Below the pieces are notes generated by a model that saw nothing but the letters and a program-made list of their open reading frames with translations, made no database searches and was not told the origin of the DNA. From Termitomyces sp. T153 (lineage: Eukaryota; Basidiomycota; Agaricomycetes; Agaricales; Lyophyllaceae), in the NCBI GenBank assembly GCA_018296165.2, contig JACKQL020000027.1:310001-374000 (forward strand): a DNA stretch of 64,000 nt, written 5' to 3'. The position numbers were made by a program, and so were the translations under genes. Positions 11,685 through 23,027 of this stretch are shown in pieces (within the stretch, counting starts at the first letter, position 1; each line of letters opens with the position of its first letter).

Positions 11685-12632
11685 TGTCACAACCTGCCCC
11701 CTAGACCCTGACACTACCCCCAGCCCCCCCAATGCTCCGCCAAACTCCCCAACCCTCGCCCACCCTCTCCGCCCACTTTGGGCAACTCTGACACTTCCTC
11801 AGCAGACCCCGATGGCTCCTTGATCAACTCTGAGACCTTCTTCACAGCAGTTGATGCATCCTCTGAATTCCCCTGGACTTCCAAGGCTTTCCCTGACCCC
11901 AGAACAATCCGCTGTCCAACTGATCCCATCAGAATGTCACTGTGGCCTGCTCCAAGATCACACCCAACAACCATCAACTCAGCACAGTTCTGTCAAGCCC
12001 GCCACCATATCCTCTGCCCTCCGGAGCCGCCCAGTAGTAGGTATATAAGTCATAGAGTAACCCCTAGTACTGGAGTCTTGATATTGCATTTACCAATTTC
12101 CTATGTCTTGTCTTTCATCTCATCACTGTCTCTATTTTTAGTTTCAAATCTATCTCTGTTCTCTGTCTTGTCTCGCCTTGTCTCTGCCTCGTCTCAACTG
12201 TGTATAGTTCCTTTGTCTTCTTAAGTTCCTTTCATCTCCAACAACAGTACAAACTCCGTGTGTGCGCTACAACCTGAACATTCCTATGACAACCCTGGAC
12301 CTTGCTCCTGCTCGGCCCAGGAACCCCTCACATCTTGGTGATCTCCCATCAAACTCCGGCTCCACCCCCATCAACTGCAAAGCCTCTGCTTACCCCGCAT
12401 TCTATTTGCATGCCCACGAACTTGTTCCGGCGCCCATCCAGGTTTGACAACTAGTATACTTGGTCTTAGACACCCCTGAGCCACTCCGGACTTGCTCGGA
12501 CCACCTCCTAGCTCCCTCTTGCAAGTCCCTCCACGCCAATACCAGATGCTTGGTTATAAGCACAGGACATCATGTCCGCCTAGTAAGGACTTGCCAGTGT
12601 AGCTGAGCCCCCATCATCAGCAGAACCTGACA
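11685..12632 (+). repeat. 3' LTR of element G
   Basis: It starts TGTCACAACC immediately after a polypurine tract (GAAGGGGGGGTGA, 11672-11684) and ends CAGAACCTGACA. The 948-bp sequence is clearly related to the younger LTRs in its first and last parts but strongly diverged. It retains a TATA-like GTATATAAGTCATAGAG near 12041 and the 3' end motif GCCTAGTAAGGACTTGCCAG. It is shorter mainly because the 19-bp minisatellite is absent. Confidence 0.85.
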
Positions 12633-13460
12633 GTACCCCTTCTGTTAGGAATCCCATTTCTCTCCTCTGAATGAATTGTGATTGACATGCATGGCTGCTC
12701 AGTGCTAGACAAATGCACAGGATATGATCTCTGTTCACCCCCTCCATGATGACCACCAACTAAGTCACCTAAGTATATACCTCCACCACATATGCCTAAG
12801 AAGCTGTGGCTGCCAAAACCTGCTCCATTTGAGAAGGTGCTCCCACCTGACCTTAACAGACAAGCCTTGCCTGAGTCAGTCATGCAATGGTACACATGTG
12901 GATGGGAACTCTAGCATTCCAGGGGCAGCTGCAGAAGAAGGATGCTGAATTGAAGCTGAAATTTGCAGACCAATTCCCCACACATCTACCAGACACCACA
13001 GACAAGGTTCCTGACCAAATCTATCACTGCATCTGCCTGAAGGACCCACACAAGGTGGTGAATGCAAGAGGGTATGCCACACCCAAAAAGTAACATGGCA
13101 AATGGAAGAAGCTGCTGGATGAGCATATCAAGGCAGGAAGGCTTCAACCATCATCCTCAGAGTATGCATCCCCATCATTCTGTATACCCAAATATCAAAA
13201 TGGGGTACCTGACATGACAGTCCCCCCCCCCATTGGGTAAACAACTATCATGAGTTGAACAGGGACACAGTGTGGGACAATTACCCCCTCCCCAGAGTTG
13301 ATGATATACTAGCAGCATGTGGGTGGGGAAAGATCTTCAGGAAGTTGGACTTGACAAACTCCTTCTTCCTGACCTGGATGCACCCAGACAACATTCTTCT
13401 CACAGCTGTGCAGACAACTTGGGGCCTATACAAATGCAAAAATTGAAGACAGCCTCTGGC
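12633..13460 (+). mobile_element. Fragment of a second Ty3/Gypsy family (RT N-terminal half)
   Basis: The sequence at about 12900-13440 encodes, with a few stops and shifts, the start of a reverse transcriptase. The recognisable part is DNYPLPRVDDILAACGWGKIFRKLDLTNSFF at 13276-13370 (positions approximate), followed by MHPDNILLTAV. This is the RT 1-2 region typical of Ty3/Gypsy and different from element G. The YxDD region and everything after it are absent; the frame ends at 13440 where unrelated sequence with a short repeat begins. No LTRs or protease were seen. Confidence 0.75.
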
Positions 13461-13560
13461 TATATTGTTTGTTTCACATCATGTGCACAGCAAAAAGGTA
13501 ACCAGAAGGGAGCAAAAATTGATGACAGCCTCCAGCTATAACATCGGCTATACATCACAT
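13430..13560. repeat. Imperfect 29-bp direct repeat
   Basis: GCAAAAATTGAAGACAGCCT near 13435 recurs near 13513 as GCAAAAATTGATGACAGCCT. Both are followed by CTATA-containing sequence, 78 bp apart. It marks the truncated end of the Gypsy RT fragment and may be part of that element or a local duplication. Confidence 0.5.
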
Positions 13561-14627
13561 GTCAGGTCACATGGGAACAAAATTTGAAGACAAAATTTGG
13601 CGGGGGATCAAGGAGTAAAGCCTCGGCTACTTTGTAGACCTCGGAACTCCCCTTTTATCTGCTAAATTTGGAAATTGTTGGCCCAGTGTCTTGATTTAAC
13701 GATTCTTCGGATGAAATGGCATGTCTCCTGCCTACAAAAGCACTCACTTTCATCTCTTTTCTTATTATTGTCGGTGTATGACCGGGATAGACGCTGCCTC
13801 AGATTTAGATGCCACAAGGCCTCATTTCCAAGCTGAAACGTTGTCAGAAAAATAAGTGCCTGACCAGCTTCCAGTCACAACTCGTCCTCTTCATCGGATG
13901 ATACAATCGCAAAAACTTTGTTCGCCGATGCCTCACCAAATGCAGTAAAGCATGTTCGAGCCCACCAAGTTTCCTACCTACTTTCTGGCCTGTTGAACAA
14001 GTCAGAAGACTCCCTGGGCTCCTGGATCGACATAGCTTTGCCTTCCTGTGGATCATGTCAAGACGTAAACTCCAAATTTGTTTTCATTGTTTACATCTAG
14101 GGGAGGCTCTCTAATGTTTCTAGTAATTTCGGAACGATTCCCTTCGAAGTCTGCAGCATATCTATGAGTGTTTCTCAAAAAGGAGTCTAATTAGTCACTT
14201 CTCGTTAGTGTCAAATCTCTTTCCGAGTCAGTCTTTCATTACTGAGATTCAGAGTCCAATCCTTACAGCAGATAAGCATGACTCGGACGCAAGGGGTCTA
14301 TCATCTTGTCTTAGTATCTGCTTTCCGCTTAGTGATATAAATGGCTCTAAAGCATTAGACACATCGAAATCGAGAAAAAACCTAATCTCGATATGAGACC
14401 ATCTCTCAGGGGGGCCTCGGTTTGAGCAGCGATTCGAAGAAAATAGTCGCACTGCTGCAATACTGTAGCGAGCTGTATGGTAGCAACTGTAACGCATAAC
14501 GCAGGTCAAAAATGTCTCTGATTTACCCTGGCGTAACGCATAACGAGCCACTAGTTGCTATTACTTTACTAAAAAAAATGAGCTCAAAAACAGGGAAAAT
14601 TCAGTGAGATTTCAATCCAATTGCCTT
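13561..14627. other. Unresolved host-like stretch
   Basis: No gene could be defined with confidence. A plus-strand open frame at about 13896-14100 (beginning SSDDTIAKTLFADASPN and ending FVFIVYI) looks coding in composition and could be an exon of a gene starting near 13778, but no splice model was found. A minus-strand frame (14551-14249, 100 aa) has no recognisable features. No transposon similarity was seen. Confidence 0.25.
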
Positions 14628-16960
14628 CTATGTACTACTACCAGCTGTCCACAGCTGTCCATCATTCCAATAGGCCCAGATACTCTCTTCCATAGCACCT
14701 GCATGTAGACAACCATCTTCCCCTTCGATGACATACTCAGACGCTGTACAATGCCTATTTGGGCCATTTCCCTCCACACTGATACCGATTGCTGCATGGA
14801 CAACATGACTGAGAGGAATGTCGGAGTCATCAAGGTCTTCTTCATCATACTCCTCAGCATCTGGCTCAATGTCTAAGATTTTGACCGTGTCTGAGGTAGC
14901 ATCTCATCAGGAATAGGAGCAGTTGCACAACAAGGTTAGGACGTACCCGACATCTTTGGGCGGACCTGTCTCATAATTGACAATATGTCACGCATCACAG
15001 GGTCCCGGTTGCTAACTCGGAATTGGTACCATACATAACGCTACAGTATTAATGAATGAAATCTGATAACAACTCACCGTACCTTTGTTTGCTCTCTTAT
15101 ATGGACTTACTTGTGACGCCGACTGCTTGTGCGCATTCGTGGAGCTGTTTGAATTATTCAGGCCCAAGTTCAACAATGGATCCTGAGTCTCGTAGCCACA
15201 ATACAGTTAAAAGTCGTAGTCCTCGTAATCACAGGTCTTGTATATCTTCTGACTTTGTGATGTCTTGCTTCTGGACTAGTTTCTCGGGACTCTCGGCAAA
15301 CTGTCAAGCAGATCAAGAATAGATAACAAAGCACCGGAATCATTTCCACTTCGTGTGCGGAGCAAGCATATGGTCGCATGCCCGCACATCGCCTACGGGC
15401 AGCGCATCATAATTGATGGTGACTTGAATGGTTATGTACCTTGTGTTGGACAGGAAAATTGGTATATTTCAATCCTGACTCGACTGACAAGATTCCAGGA
15501 AGCACGAAAACAAATAGACGTACCTCATACGAAGTTCATGTGGAAGAAACCAAAAAGAAACATCATGGGACAGATGATGTCCGATGTCGTCAAAAAAGGC
15601 CGAATTGAGTACTATCGCTATCGCTTCTGGTAAACGTCCTTATTAATGTCAGCGCAAGGCGAATCTGTCGTTCCCAGAGCGAAGATACCTTTCTGGCCAC
15701 AATTTGGATTTTGTGCGTCACGAAGAGCTTGAAACGGGTATGTATATTACATCTCCTTTTGGTATAACATTGCTGTTTGAGCGCTTTTTGCTCCCTCCCG
15801 CGGCACTGAGGCCTGATGTGATAGAGTAGTATGCTCAAACAGCATCACTGGTGTGAAGAAGGCAGAAATTGACGAAAAGCTTATGGAACAGTAGTTAGTA
15901 CATCGTATTGAAAGAAGTAGCATTACACCTTTGGTGAGCTCAAGCAAGGTTTGTCTGCAATCCTGTGACTTACAGCGTGGTAATTCAAGCTTCAAGACTG
16001 CAAGTCTTGCCTTGAGGCGAATACCTTCTCCGATGTCAAAGGACAGCGAATTGAGTGTGAGTGACGTTCTCGTTAACGTCTTCTTCGTGTCAAACGTGTC
16101 AATGAGAGCGAGCCCATCATTCCGGCATTGCACTTGCAGATTTGTCTCATCTTGAAGTCTGGATATCTCACGACAATCAGTCAGGCACAGAAACTGTCAC
16201 CAGCGGCATGATATAAATATGGTGTGGAGCTCACGATGTGGAGCTCACGGTGAAATTCACGGTGAAATACCTGCAAGAAGATGGCTACCTAATCAAAGTA
16301 AACGACCTTGAATCCGAGTCTAGATACATAAACAGACTTCAGAGCCTCTTGAGCATCAGAACCGGACAGCATCTGTAGACGATAAGTAAAAGCCGAAAGA
16401 AACGCTATGGAGACTCTGTCAAAGCCCGAGGACTTCAAGTGCCGACGCGCATGGCTTGGTGAAAAGTTGAGTTCAGGAAGAGCTTTCATGGGGTCGGTTG
16501 ACGTGGTGCCCGAATGAGTACATTCTGAGTAACGCAAGGCAAGGAGCGTGCCTCAACATTCTTGTGGAGAATGATCCAGCCTACGTGCTGCAGCCAAAAA
16601 AGGACGTCAGTATGTAATGGTCGGTATCAGAATGGGAACAATCCTTGCCGATGAGAATGCAAGGATATACTCGACATCGCGGTTTGGTGTGAAAGACAGG
16701 GAAAAAAATGTTACCGAATGCGGTTTGTACACGAGCAGTACCGAGCCAGATTATAAATGCCACAAATCGCGAAGGTAGGATGGAAAAATTTAGCTCGAAG
16801 TTGAATAGTTCGTACGTCTTGAGCCAACCCAACCTGTTCCTTGATGACGAACGTTTTCCCACTACCTACCAACGTGCTGCCGCCGGCTTGCGGCTTTGTT
16901 ACATCTACGATTGCTTTGTTACATCTACGATTGCTTCTGCCAGCTGATCAAGCAAAGCTA
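14628..16960 (-). pseudogene. Decayed multi-exon host-like gene(s), family not recognised
   Basis: Several minus-strand segments look like exons. 16947-16820 ends in a P-loop-like GGSTLVGSGKTFVIKEQ. 16537-16300 contains AFTYRLQMLSGSDAQEALK and joins across a GT-AG intron to about 16190-15930 (FLCLTDCREISRLQDETN). An intron with a TACTAAC branch site lies near 15880-15930. At the 3' end, 15040-14947 and 14902-14628 join across a 44-nt intron (14903-14946) to give an acidic C-terminus (EPDAEEYDEEDLDDSDIP) ending at 14628. Other stretches between them do not connect cleanly and the first exon is broken by a 20-bp duplication. It may be one gene or two. Confidence 0.35.
16895..16934. repeat. 20-bp perfect tandem duplication
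   Basis: TTTGTTACATCTACGATTGC occurs twice in direct succession (16895-16914, 16915-16934). On the minus strand the unit encodes AIVDVTK. Two copies shift the frame of an otherwise open exon that continues into a P-loop-like motif; one copy would keep it open. Confidence 0.9.
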
Positions 16961-17506
16961 ACCTTATTTATTAGCCAACCTGGGGTTTGGCAACAAGTAC
17001 GTCCATATCTAAATAAATTACAGACTCCATTCAAATTATTTCTACTCAAACTGGACCATTTGATCGTCAGATTGGGAACATAGATCCATTGGCTGCACGA
17101 TTTGTCGCTTTGTTTCTAGGAAGCTATCCCGGAATACTCGGTCATCATGTAAGCGTGCTCCCGGACTATCTGGCACAAAGCCGCCTCTGCATCTCATGTC
17201 ACCATATACTCATGCGCACATGAGTTACTCTACATATGTATCTGCAAGTATCGACTCCGGATTGATGAGCTGTGGGTAGGCAAGCGCGAGTCAGGGGTGA
17301 TGGATATCAGCTGGCTCTGAAGGTGGATCTTCTAACCTTTTGGGCAAACCATCGTGGTGCCGCAAGCCCTGTCATCTCCGATATCAGTCTTCGCGCGTGT
17401 TGCATTCCGATGGAGAAATCGCACTAGACGATGGTATATGTAAAGAACCATGGCCCAATCCCCAACAAACCACCTTTTCTTTCCCCTCATTCCACTCCAC
17501 TCAACT

Positions 17507-18485
17507 ATGCAGATGTTCGGTGAGATACCAGACTTCCTCATTGTATGGCTCGAGAAACAGCAAATGTTCTGGGTGGCGTCGGCGCCTCTCACTTTGGATG
17601 GCCTTGTCAACATCTCGCCTAAGGGTGTCGAAGGCACATTTCACATTGCCAATCCACGGCGAGTCTGGTATGAAGACCTATCTGGTTCAGGTGGGCTCTC
17701 TCCATACATCGATGTATGGTGGACTGAAGTACTCACCATCGCGTTCAACAGGTGTCGAAACCATCTCACACATTCGTGAGAATGGACGCGTCACAATTCT
17801 ATTCAACGCGTTCGAAGGCCCTCCCAGAATCGTGCGATTGTATGGTAAAGGTCAGGTCGCGTCATTCATCCGGAAAGTACGTTTTGCTTATCGGGTATCA
17901 CCAGGCTCTGTATTTGAGTTCGGCACGTCGGATTACAACACGCTTCTTCCGGAAGGAATCCGGCACCCAGGTTCCCGAGCTGTCATTGTACTCGATATAT
18001 TCAAAGTGGCTACTGTATCTATCCCATTCCATTGGTCAAGATTTGTTCCCGTCTAATCTGTTAATTTTCTTGCCATCCAGACTTGTGGATATTCAGTACC
18101 TTTCTACGACTTCAAAGGTCACCGCACACAACTCCTTGAATGGGCAGCGAAGAAAGAAGCCGCGGATCGCGACACTGAATTGACTGTAGGCTTCTCTTCA
18201 GCTACAGGTCCGCGCGTCCAAACCGGGTTGAAACGTTGGTGGGAAGAGAGGAATACCACGAGTTTGGATGGCCTGCAGGGTATCGTTTCGGCCCATATGT
18301 CCGACGAAATATTCAGATCCCGCCGTATTGCAAAGAAGAGTCCCTTTCAAACTGCCACCATTCAATCCAAGATGATCCGCACCTTCGACTTTAGAATCCT
18401 ATGTGCTTTTCTGTTTGGCATACTTGTCACTTGCATTTACCAGCGTCTCGCTCTTGTTACTTCCTACTTTATCTTTATAAACTAA
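17507..18485 (+). CDS. Pyridoxamine-5'-phosphate-oxidase-fold (FMN-binding split barrel) protein
   Basis: Four exons, 17507-17690, 17752-17850, 17905-18014 and 18081-18485, give 265 residues with all introns GT-AG and phases 1, 1, 0. I chose the Met at 17507 because homology to the family begins at once (MQMFGEIPDFLIVWL). Family hallmarks are FWVASAPLTLDGLVNISPKG (about residues 20-40), TFHIANPRRVWYEDLSGSGVET, HIRENGRVTILFNAFEGPPRI and RLYGKG, then a GYSVPFYDFKG block. Members bind FMN or a related flavin and are assigned to oxidoreduction; substrate unknown. A hydrophobic segment near the end (FRILCAFLFGILVTCIYQRL) suggests a C-terminal membrane anchor, which I regard as unusual but did not verify. 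It appears intact. Confidence 0.85.
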
Positions 18486-18998
18486 AATTGCGTCCTTAGA
18501 TGGACTTGTACCAGCCTACTCAGGTCGTCATATATAACATATTCTGTCGTACAATCGATCTTAATAAATTCACGAATGATTCAGGTAGAAATCGTGTGGT
18601 CAACAAACGATGTCTGTATTATATTACGAGTTCGAACTTATGATCGACTCTTACCGACCTGGCCGGACTCCGTGAACAGATTGAGCAGTCGAGTACGCCT
18701 TGTAGATGAATACTACAATATTTGAGGAACATCCAGATGACCACGATAGGGGTATCATTTCGCGAAGCTCTGTCCAGGACTTCTGGTCTTGAGGCAAAGG
18801 ATCGCGCATTTTCCAGAAATTTTTCAGGGGTGGCGCATACGACTTGGAAGTCCGCAGTCATAACGTGAATCCGTTGCAGCATACATCATACCCTACATAT
18901 TCCTATATATATCTAACAAGACGCGTCGATGTCACAAATATTTGATACATACTCCTCATCCCAACTGATATCAAATCAAATTTAAACCTCCCACGCCC
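18486..18998 (-). other. Convergent intergenic region with a possible small gene
   Basis: This lies between the 3' ends of two convergent genes. A minus-strand frame at 18882-18619 (87 codons, beginning MLQRIHVMTADFQVV) has a TATA-like TATATATAGG about 30 nt upstream, so it could be a small gene or an exon. No family was recognised and no splice partner was found. Confidence 0.3.
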
Positions 18999-19676
18999 TC
19001 ACATATCTCCATACTGTTTGCTGATGGCCATATCTGCCTCAGGCCCCAGAATCTGCAAACTCTTCAGCTTACTTCGTTCATTCTTACTTTTCGTACTATC
19101 AGAGTTACTTGGAGGGGTTTCGGCATCGTTGTCGAGCATCATGGGCGATAGGGGTGTACTAGGCGTGCGTGATCCAGGAGGCGTCGCGAACGGATTCTCG
19201 CTAGCATCATAGTAAAGATACTGCGCGGGACCAACTTCTTCGCCGATGTCTTCCTCATCGCCATCCACCTCCATGCCATCACCTGAGCTTGCAGTGCGTT
19301 TACACTTGGTGATCTGCTTTCGCCCAATGGCAGGCACAGAGCGCGCCCTTCGCAATTTCTGCTTAGCATGAAGCTTATCAACCGAACTTAGAGGTGAAAC
19401 AGAGCATGCGGGGCTCGGCAACTTCTGTACAGGCTTTTTCCCCTTTGGTTTGAATGGGAGCGCATCAACCAACGACGTGATGATTGATGCCAATGCGGAC
19501 GATCGAGCCCTGCGTATGAAAGAGGGAGTGGGCTGTGGAGAGAAGCTGCCGTTGCTAACTATACCAGGACTGTGGATAGCGCGACGGTAACAGTTGTTGG
19601 CACGCGACATGGAGACGGAGTTAAAGACACGGTAGCGGCTTGAAGAGAGATTGAGTTGCAGGGGAAAGGGGGCCAT
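18999..19676 (-). CDS. Hypothetical low-complexity protein, 225 aa
   Basis: A single uninterrupted frame. The N-terminus (MAPFPLQLNLSSSRYRVFNS) is followed by Ser/Pro/Arg-rich sequence, two basic patches (about residues 75-90, KPKGKKPVQK; about 105-130, KQKLRRARS and KQITKCKR) that could act as nuclear localisation signals, an acidic segment (about 135-150, DGMEVDGDEEDIGEEVG), and a Thr/Pro-Ser tail with SP/TP dipeptides resembling phosphorylation sites. No catalytic motif or transmembrane segment was seen. It reads as a disordered nuclear or regulatory protein, but that is inference. The lack of stops over 678 bp amid AT-rich flanks supports it being a real gene. Confidence 0.65.
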   Translation of the reverse strand: MAPFPLQLNLSSSRYRVFNSVSMSRANNCYRRAIHSPGIVSNGSFSPQPTPSFIRRARSSALASIITSLVDALPFKPKGKKPVQKLPSPACSVSPLSSVDKLHAKQKLRRARSVPAIGRKQITKCKRTASSGDGMEVDGDEEDIGEEVGPAQYLYYDASENPFATPPGSRTPSTPLSPMMLDNDAETPPSNSDSTKSKNERSKLKSLQILGPEADMAISKQYGDM

Positions 19677-20646
19677 GATGAGGGTGGCGGGGGTGTCTGA
19701 TGGAATAGTGGACTGGCGATGGTTGAAAGTATGTCAAATATATTTGTGATATAATACTTTCAAGTTGAGTGATATGGCGTCTGGAGGTTTGAGTCCAAAG
19801 TTCTGAGGTTATTAAAATGAAGACTTGGAATTCTGAGCAGACGCTCCCGTTCTTTTGAGAACAAGAGGTACAAAGGGGTTGTCCAAGTTTAGTACCTTTG
19901 ACAAAGAGTCTTATGCGTATTTAGGCTGTACCCGACAGGAGCCACCGATAGCCCTTTTGTTCTTTGTCTATTCTAATAGCGGCAGGAGGTTGCTTTTAGG
20001 AAAGGACCAAGTATGCGGATCGATAGTACAAGATAGCCAAATTTTTGGACGATAATACATCGATAACGCTGTAGAAGATATCAGATTGGAAGCTCATCAG
20101 ATTGGAAGCTCTAAATTTGCTAAGGTAGCAAACCCGACAAAAGGCTCATACTGAGGTGCTGTTGCTTGAAGGAGTCAAATTGGCGTTCGGGGCATAGGCA
20201 CAGTCTGTCTAGTCCCCCTTTCAAAAGCCTAGGGCCAGCAAGTAGGTAGTTCATATGTGTCAAGTTCATAAGTATTGCCCAGCGGCTGCACATTCAATGT
20301 TATCATTCGAATCCATCACGGGGTGCTTCGGAGCTTAGGCTATGTGTCCAACGTTCGGCAATAAGCAAAGAAAAGTACATCACTAAGGAAGGGTGAAGAC
20401 GAGACTGTCGAGAAGCGGTGACTTATTCTTATGGAAGAGTTCGGGGGCTAGGAATTGCTACACTCAGTGGCATTTGGTCAGGGCGGTACCACCCGACTGT
20501 TATCATAATTGAGCTGAACTGAGTGAGGACTTTTCGGCATCCATCCGATTAACATGGCAATGTGGCTGAGAATATATTAGAACGCGGTTACTGCTAGTGA
20601 TAGGTACTACGTACCTATTGAAGACAGTGTAAAAACCAGACCCCAA
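19677..20646. other. Intergenic, no gene seen
   Basis: It contains the upstream region of the 225-aa gene and the downstream region of the phosphotransferase gene. The longest plus-strand frame (19855-20055) has no recognisable features. A 16-bp local repeat (AGATTGGAAGCTC) occurs at about 20083 and 20099. Nothing else was noted. Confidence 0.5.
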
Positions 20647-22402
20647 TCATTCGTCAACAGGCGTTTTCTGCTCTTTACCGGCCAAATCAATAAAAGGTAG
20701 AAGCTCCGGGTTATACCCAATATTCGCAGTCCAATACTCTTTCATTTTCACGAAGTTCTCACATGCAGCATCATATTGTCCCGGATGAATCCAACCTTCT
20801 TCGTGATATGTTGAAAGCGCCGGAAAAAAGAGGCGCATGACATTCCAATGTTCCTGCCATTCCTTGCGTTCCGCTTGCCACATATCTGCCTTCTCATCGG
20901 AGATGTAATAAGGGTCAGGGAACTCCGAATCTGACCACCTTCGTTGTATGTCATATATTTTGGCACGCAACTGAGAAAACGTTAGTATGAACAGTATTGT
21001 TGCAATCACATTCATTGAAGGACGAACAATATGTAAACTTCTGCCCCAGATCATCACAGCGCTACGTGCGGTGGTTGCATACAGCTGGAGTTCTTCGTCC
21101 GTCTTTGTTTCATAGTAGCTAAAAGCCTCCGTTTTCGCTAGCATGTCGTACTCAGCGGCGCACTGATTGAACTCATGGCTGTTCTTCTTATCATTCGACA
21201 TCGTCTGCAACTGCTTCTTTTTTTGATAGTCACCCAGATCGATGACCGCGGGAAGCCCTCCTAGAAGGTAGAGTGGACTCGCCACGGCATGTTGCCAATC
21301 GGTTATTGCAGTTATCTCAATGCGACCGGCCGCAAGAGCAGATTCGGAAATCCAGATGTTAGATCCATCAAGTCCCGATGGGTGCGCAAGTGTGGATTGA
21401 AGAAAGGCTTCATCACTGGGGACGACATATGGAATGGCTTGACCGAACAGGGCAAGGGCTTCAAGGTGGGCATCGGGGTCATGAGTCGAATCGGGTTGGT
21501 GAAATCTTGGGTCCAACCTTTGAAAACGTCCGTATTCGTTGATCCATTGTGCCTCACGGTTGCAGATGGCAACGAGGAACTGATAGGGATCAGTCCCTGC
21601 AAGATGTCAGGTCAAATAAAGCAGAGAGATATTTAAACATCAGCGTACATGGACCGCGTTCAATGTCCATAGCCGCCCGCTCATCCGCCCAGAACGATGT
21701 GTCCATGGACGGTCCAACGACAAACGTTTGATCCACCTCAACATGTTTCTCCAAAGACTCAGCGTCTTCACGAAAGAATATACTACCGTATGCGGGCATT
21801 GGATTGTCCAGCAATTTCTTCTCAATCTTCCAGACTTCTCGAGTGGCGCCTAATTTCTCCGCAAGTGATAGTGTGCTCCACCTTTGCGGGCAAAGATCAA
21901 CGCCGGATGGAGCCTCCTCAATAATGAACTCGGCACCTACGTCCGTCTGATCACGGTCTGCGCACCATGCCAATGTCCTTGGGACCGGTATCCCTAGACG
22001 CTGCCTCGCAAACTCAGATGTCGCAACTTGACTTTCTGTGACAAGACGCGCGGGTCCAGCCATTGAAGTAGGTAGGCGCGCCATAACCTTTTGTCCGTTG
22101 TCAAGCGTGAGCGAGAAAACCTTGCTAAAGTCCGTCTCATGAAATTTAGTCATTTCAGTGACGGATTTTGCGCCATCGACAGCCTTCACGGTAGCCGCTT
22201 TTAATGCATCGATGTTGAATTCAAGGTAGCGCCGACGAAGCTGGGATGCTTCATCTTTAGCCCAGCGACCAAAAGTGTGCTGAAAGAAACCTTCGGGAGG
22301 AATGGGTTTTGGGATCCCATCGACCTGAAAACGACGCGCTCCATTGATTACACTGCGAAGAAAGGGATAATACATCACAGAGTGCACATTCACGAAGGAC
22401 AC
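20647..22402 (-). CDS. AIM9-like aminoglycoside-phosphotransferase-family protein
   Basis: Exons (minus) 22402-21649 and 21596-20647 are joined by a 52-nt intron, giving 567 residues. A second in-frame 57-nt intron (21027-20971, with CTAAC near its 3' end) is plausible and would give 548. Family features in order: FFQHTFGRWAKDE and RRYLEFN (about 40-65), a nucleotide-binding region FSKVFSLTLDNGQKVMARLP (about 95-115), GIPVPRTLAWC (about 140), a catalytic loop AHPSGLDGSNIWIS, and the DFG-equivalent ITDWQHAVASPLYLLGGLP. These match the AIM9-like branch of the APH/kinase-like superfamily; substrates are generally unknown. The loop normally reads HPDL-x2-NNI; here Ser replaces the usual Asp with one extra residue, so activity is uncertain. 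The N-terminus may be incomplete. Confidence 0.8.
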
Positions 22403-23027
22403 AAGATAGAAGACAGCAGAGGCAGGCCAGAAATTTCACGCAACATTGAAGACGAAGTTTGACAAGTGATGGTGTGGGCGTGCACTTGATATTTGACTAG
22501 ATAGAGAGAAGATCCGAATCCGGAAGGGTGGATGACAAAGGATACTTAGCCCTGTAGTCGCCACTCTACTAGAGCTTTTTTTGGTCTCAAAATAGTACTT
22601 CAACAGTGTAAGATAGTGACAAACAGTCTAAGAATTACATCAAGCTTTCATTTGAAGAACTCCAAAAGCGATTCAATACTGATACATATATTTGCGAATT
22701 TGACATTGAACGTCCATTTCTCGTAGAATGGGAAGATGGTTGGGAGAAAAGGGAACGAGCATGTCGTCAACCGAGTCACCTGCGAGATAAAACGGAATAC
22801 AGAAACTGTGAGGTGAGCCCTTCATCATGGGCTTGAAAAATGATGCCGACTGGAGAAATTGTTGGATAATGACAGTCTTCTGAATCGTGAATGATACGGA
22901 AAGAAAGGAAAAAGCGAAAACAGTGGAAAAGAAGATATGAGCAATGCTGTTGCGTGATTCGAATTCCTTGGTCGTATAGGACTTATTATGTCCTGAGTAT
23001 GCGTGTGTGTGTCGCGTTTCGTTGGTA
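22403..23027. other. Intergenic region
   Basis: Upstream of the phosphotransferase gene and downstream of the C2H2 gene, both on the minus strand. No further gene was supported. The region contains the 5' untranslated part of the former and a probable 3' UTR of the latter. Confidence 0.5.

Larger units (their letters stand above)
1943..12632 (+). mobile_element. Degenerate Ty3/Gypsy chromovirus 'G' with antisense gene
   Basis: In order this element has gag with a CCHC knuckle, a double aspartic protease, RT, RNase H, integrase, a chromodomain, a long region holding an antisense spliced gene, a polypurine tract (around 11672-11684) and a 3' LTR (11685-12632). That order (PR-RT-RH-IN-chromodomain) defines the chromovirus branch of Ty3/Gypsy. 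No matching 5' LTR was found; sequence left of about 1.94 kb is unrelated. Many CGA to TGA stops, a frameshift in the chromodomain and lost catalytic residues make it inactive. A solo LTR (5809-6955) splits RT. Confidence 0.85.

Noticed and set aside
15747..16133. Cytochrome P450 assignment for the decayed gene, from IPKGDVIYIPV-like text
   Set aside because: No haem-binding Cys loop or ExxR motif was found nearby and the frame does not connect. Left as unrecognised.
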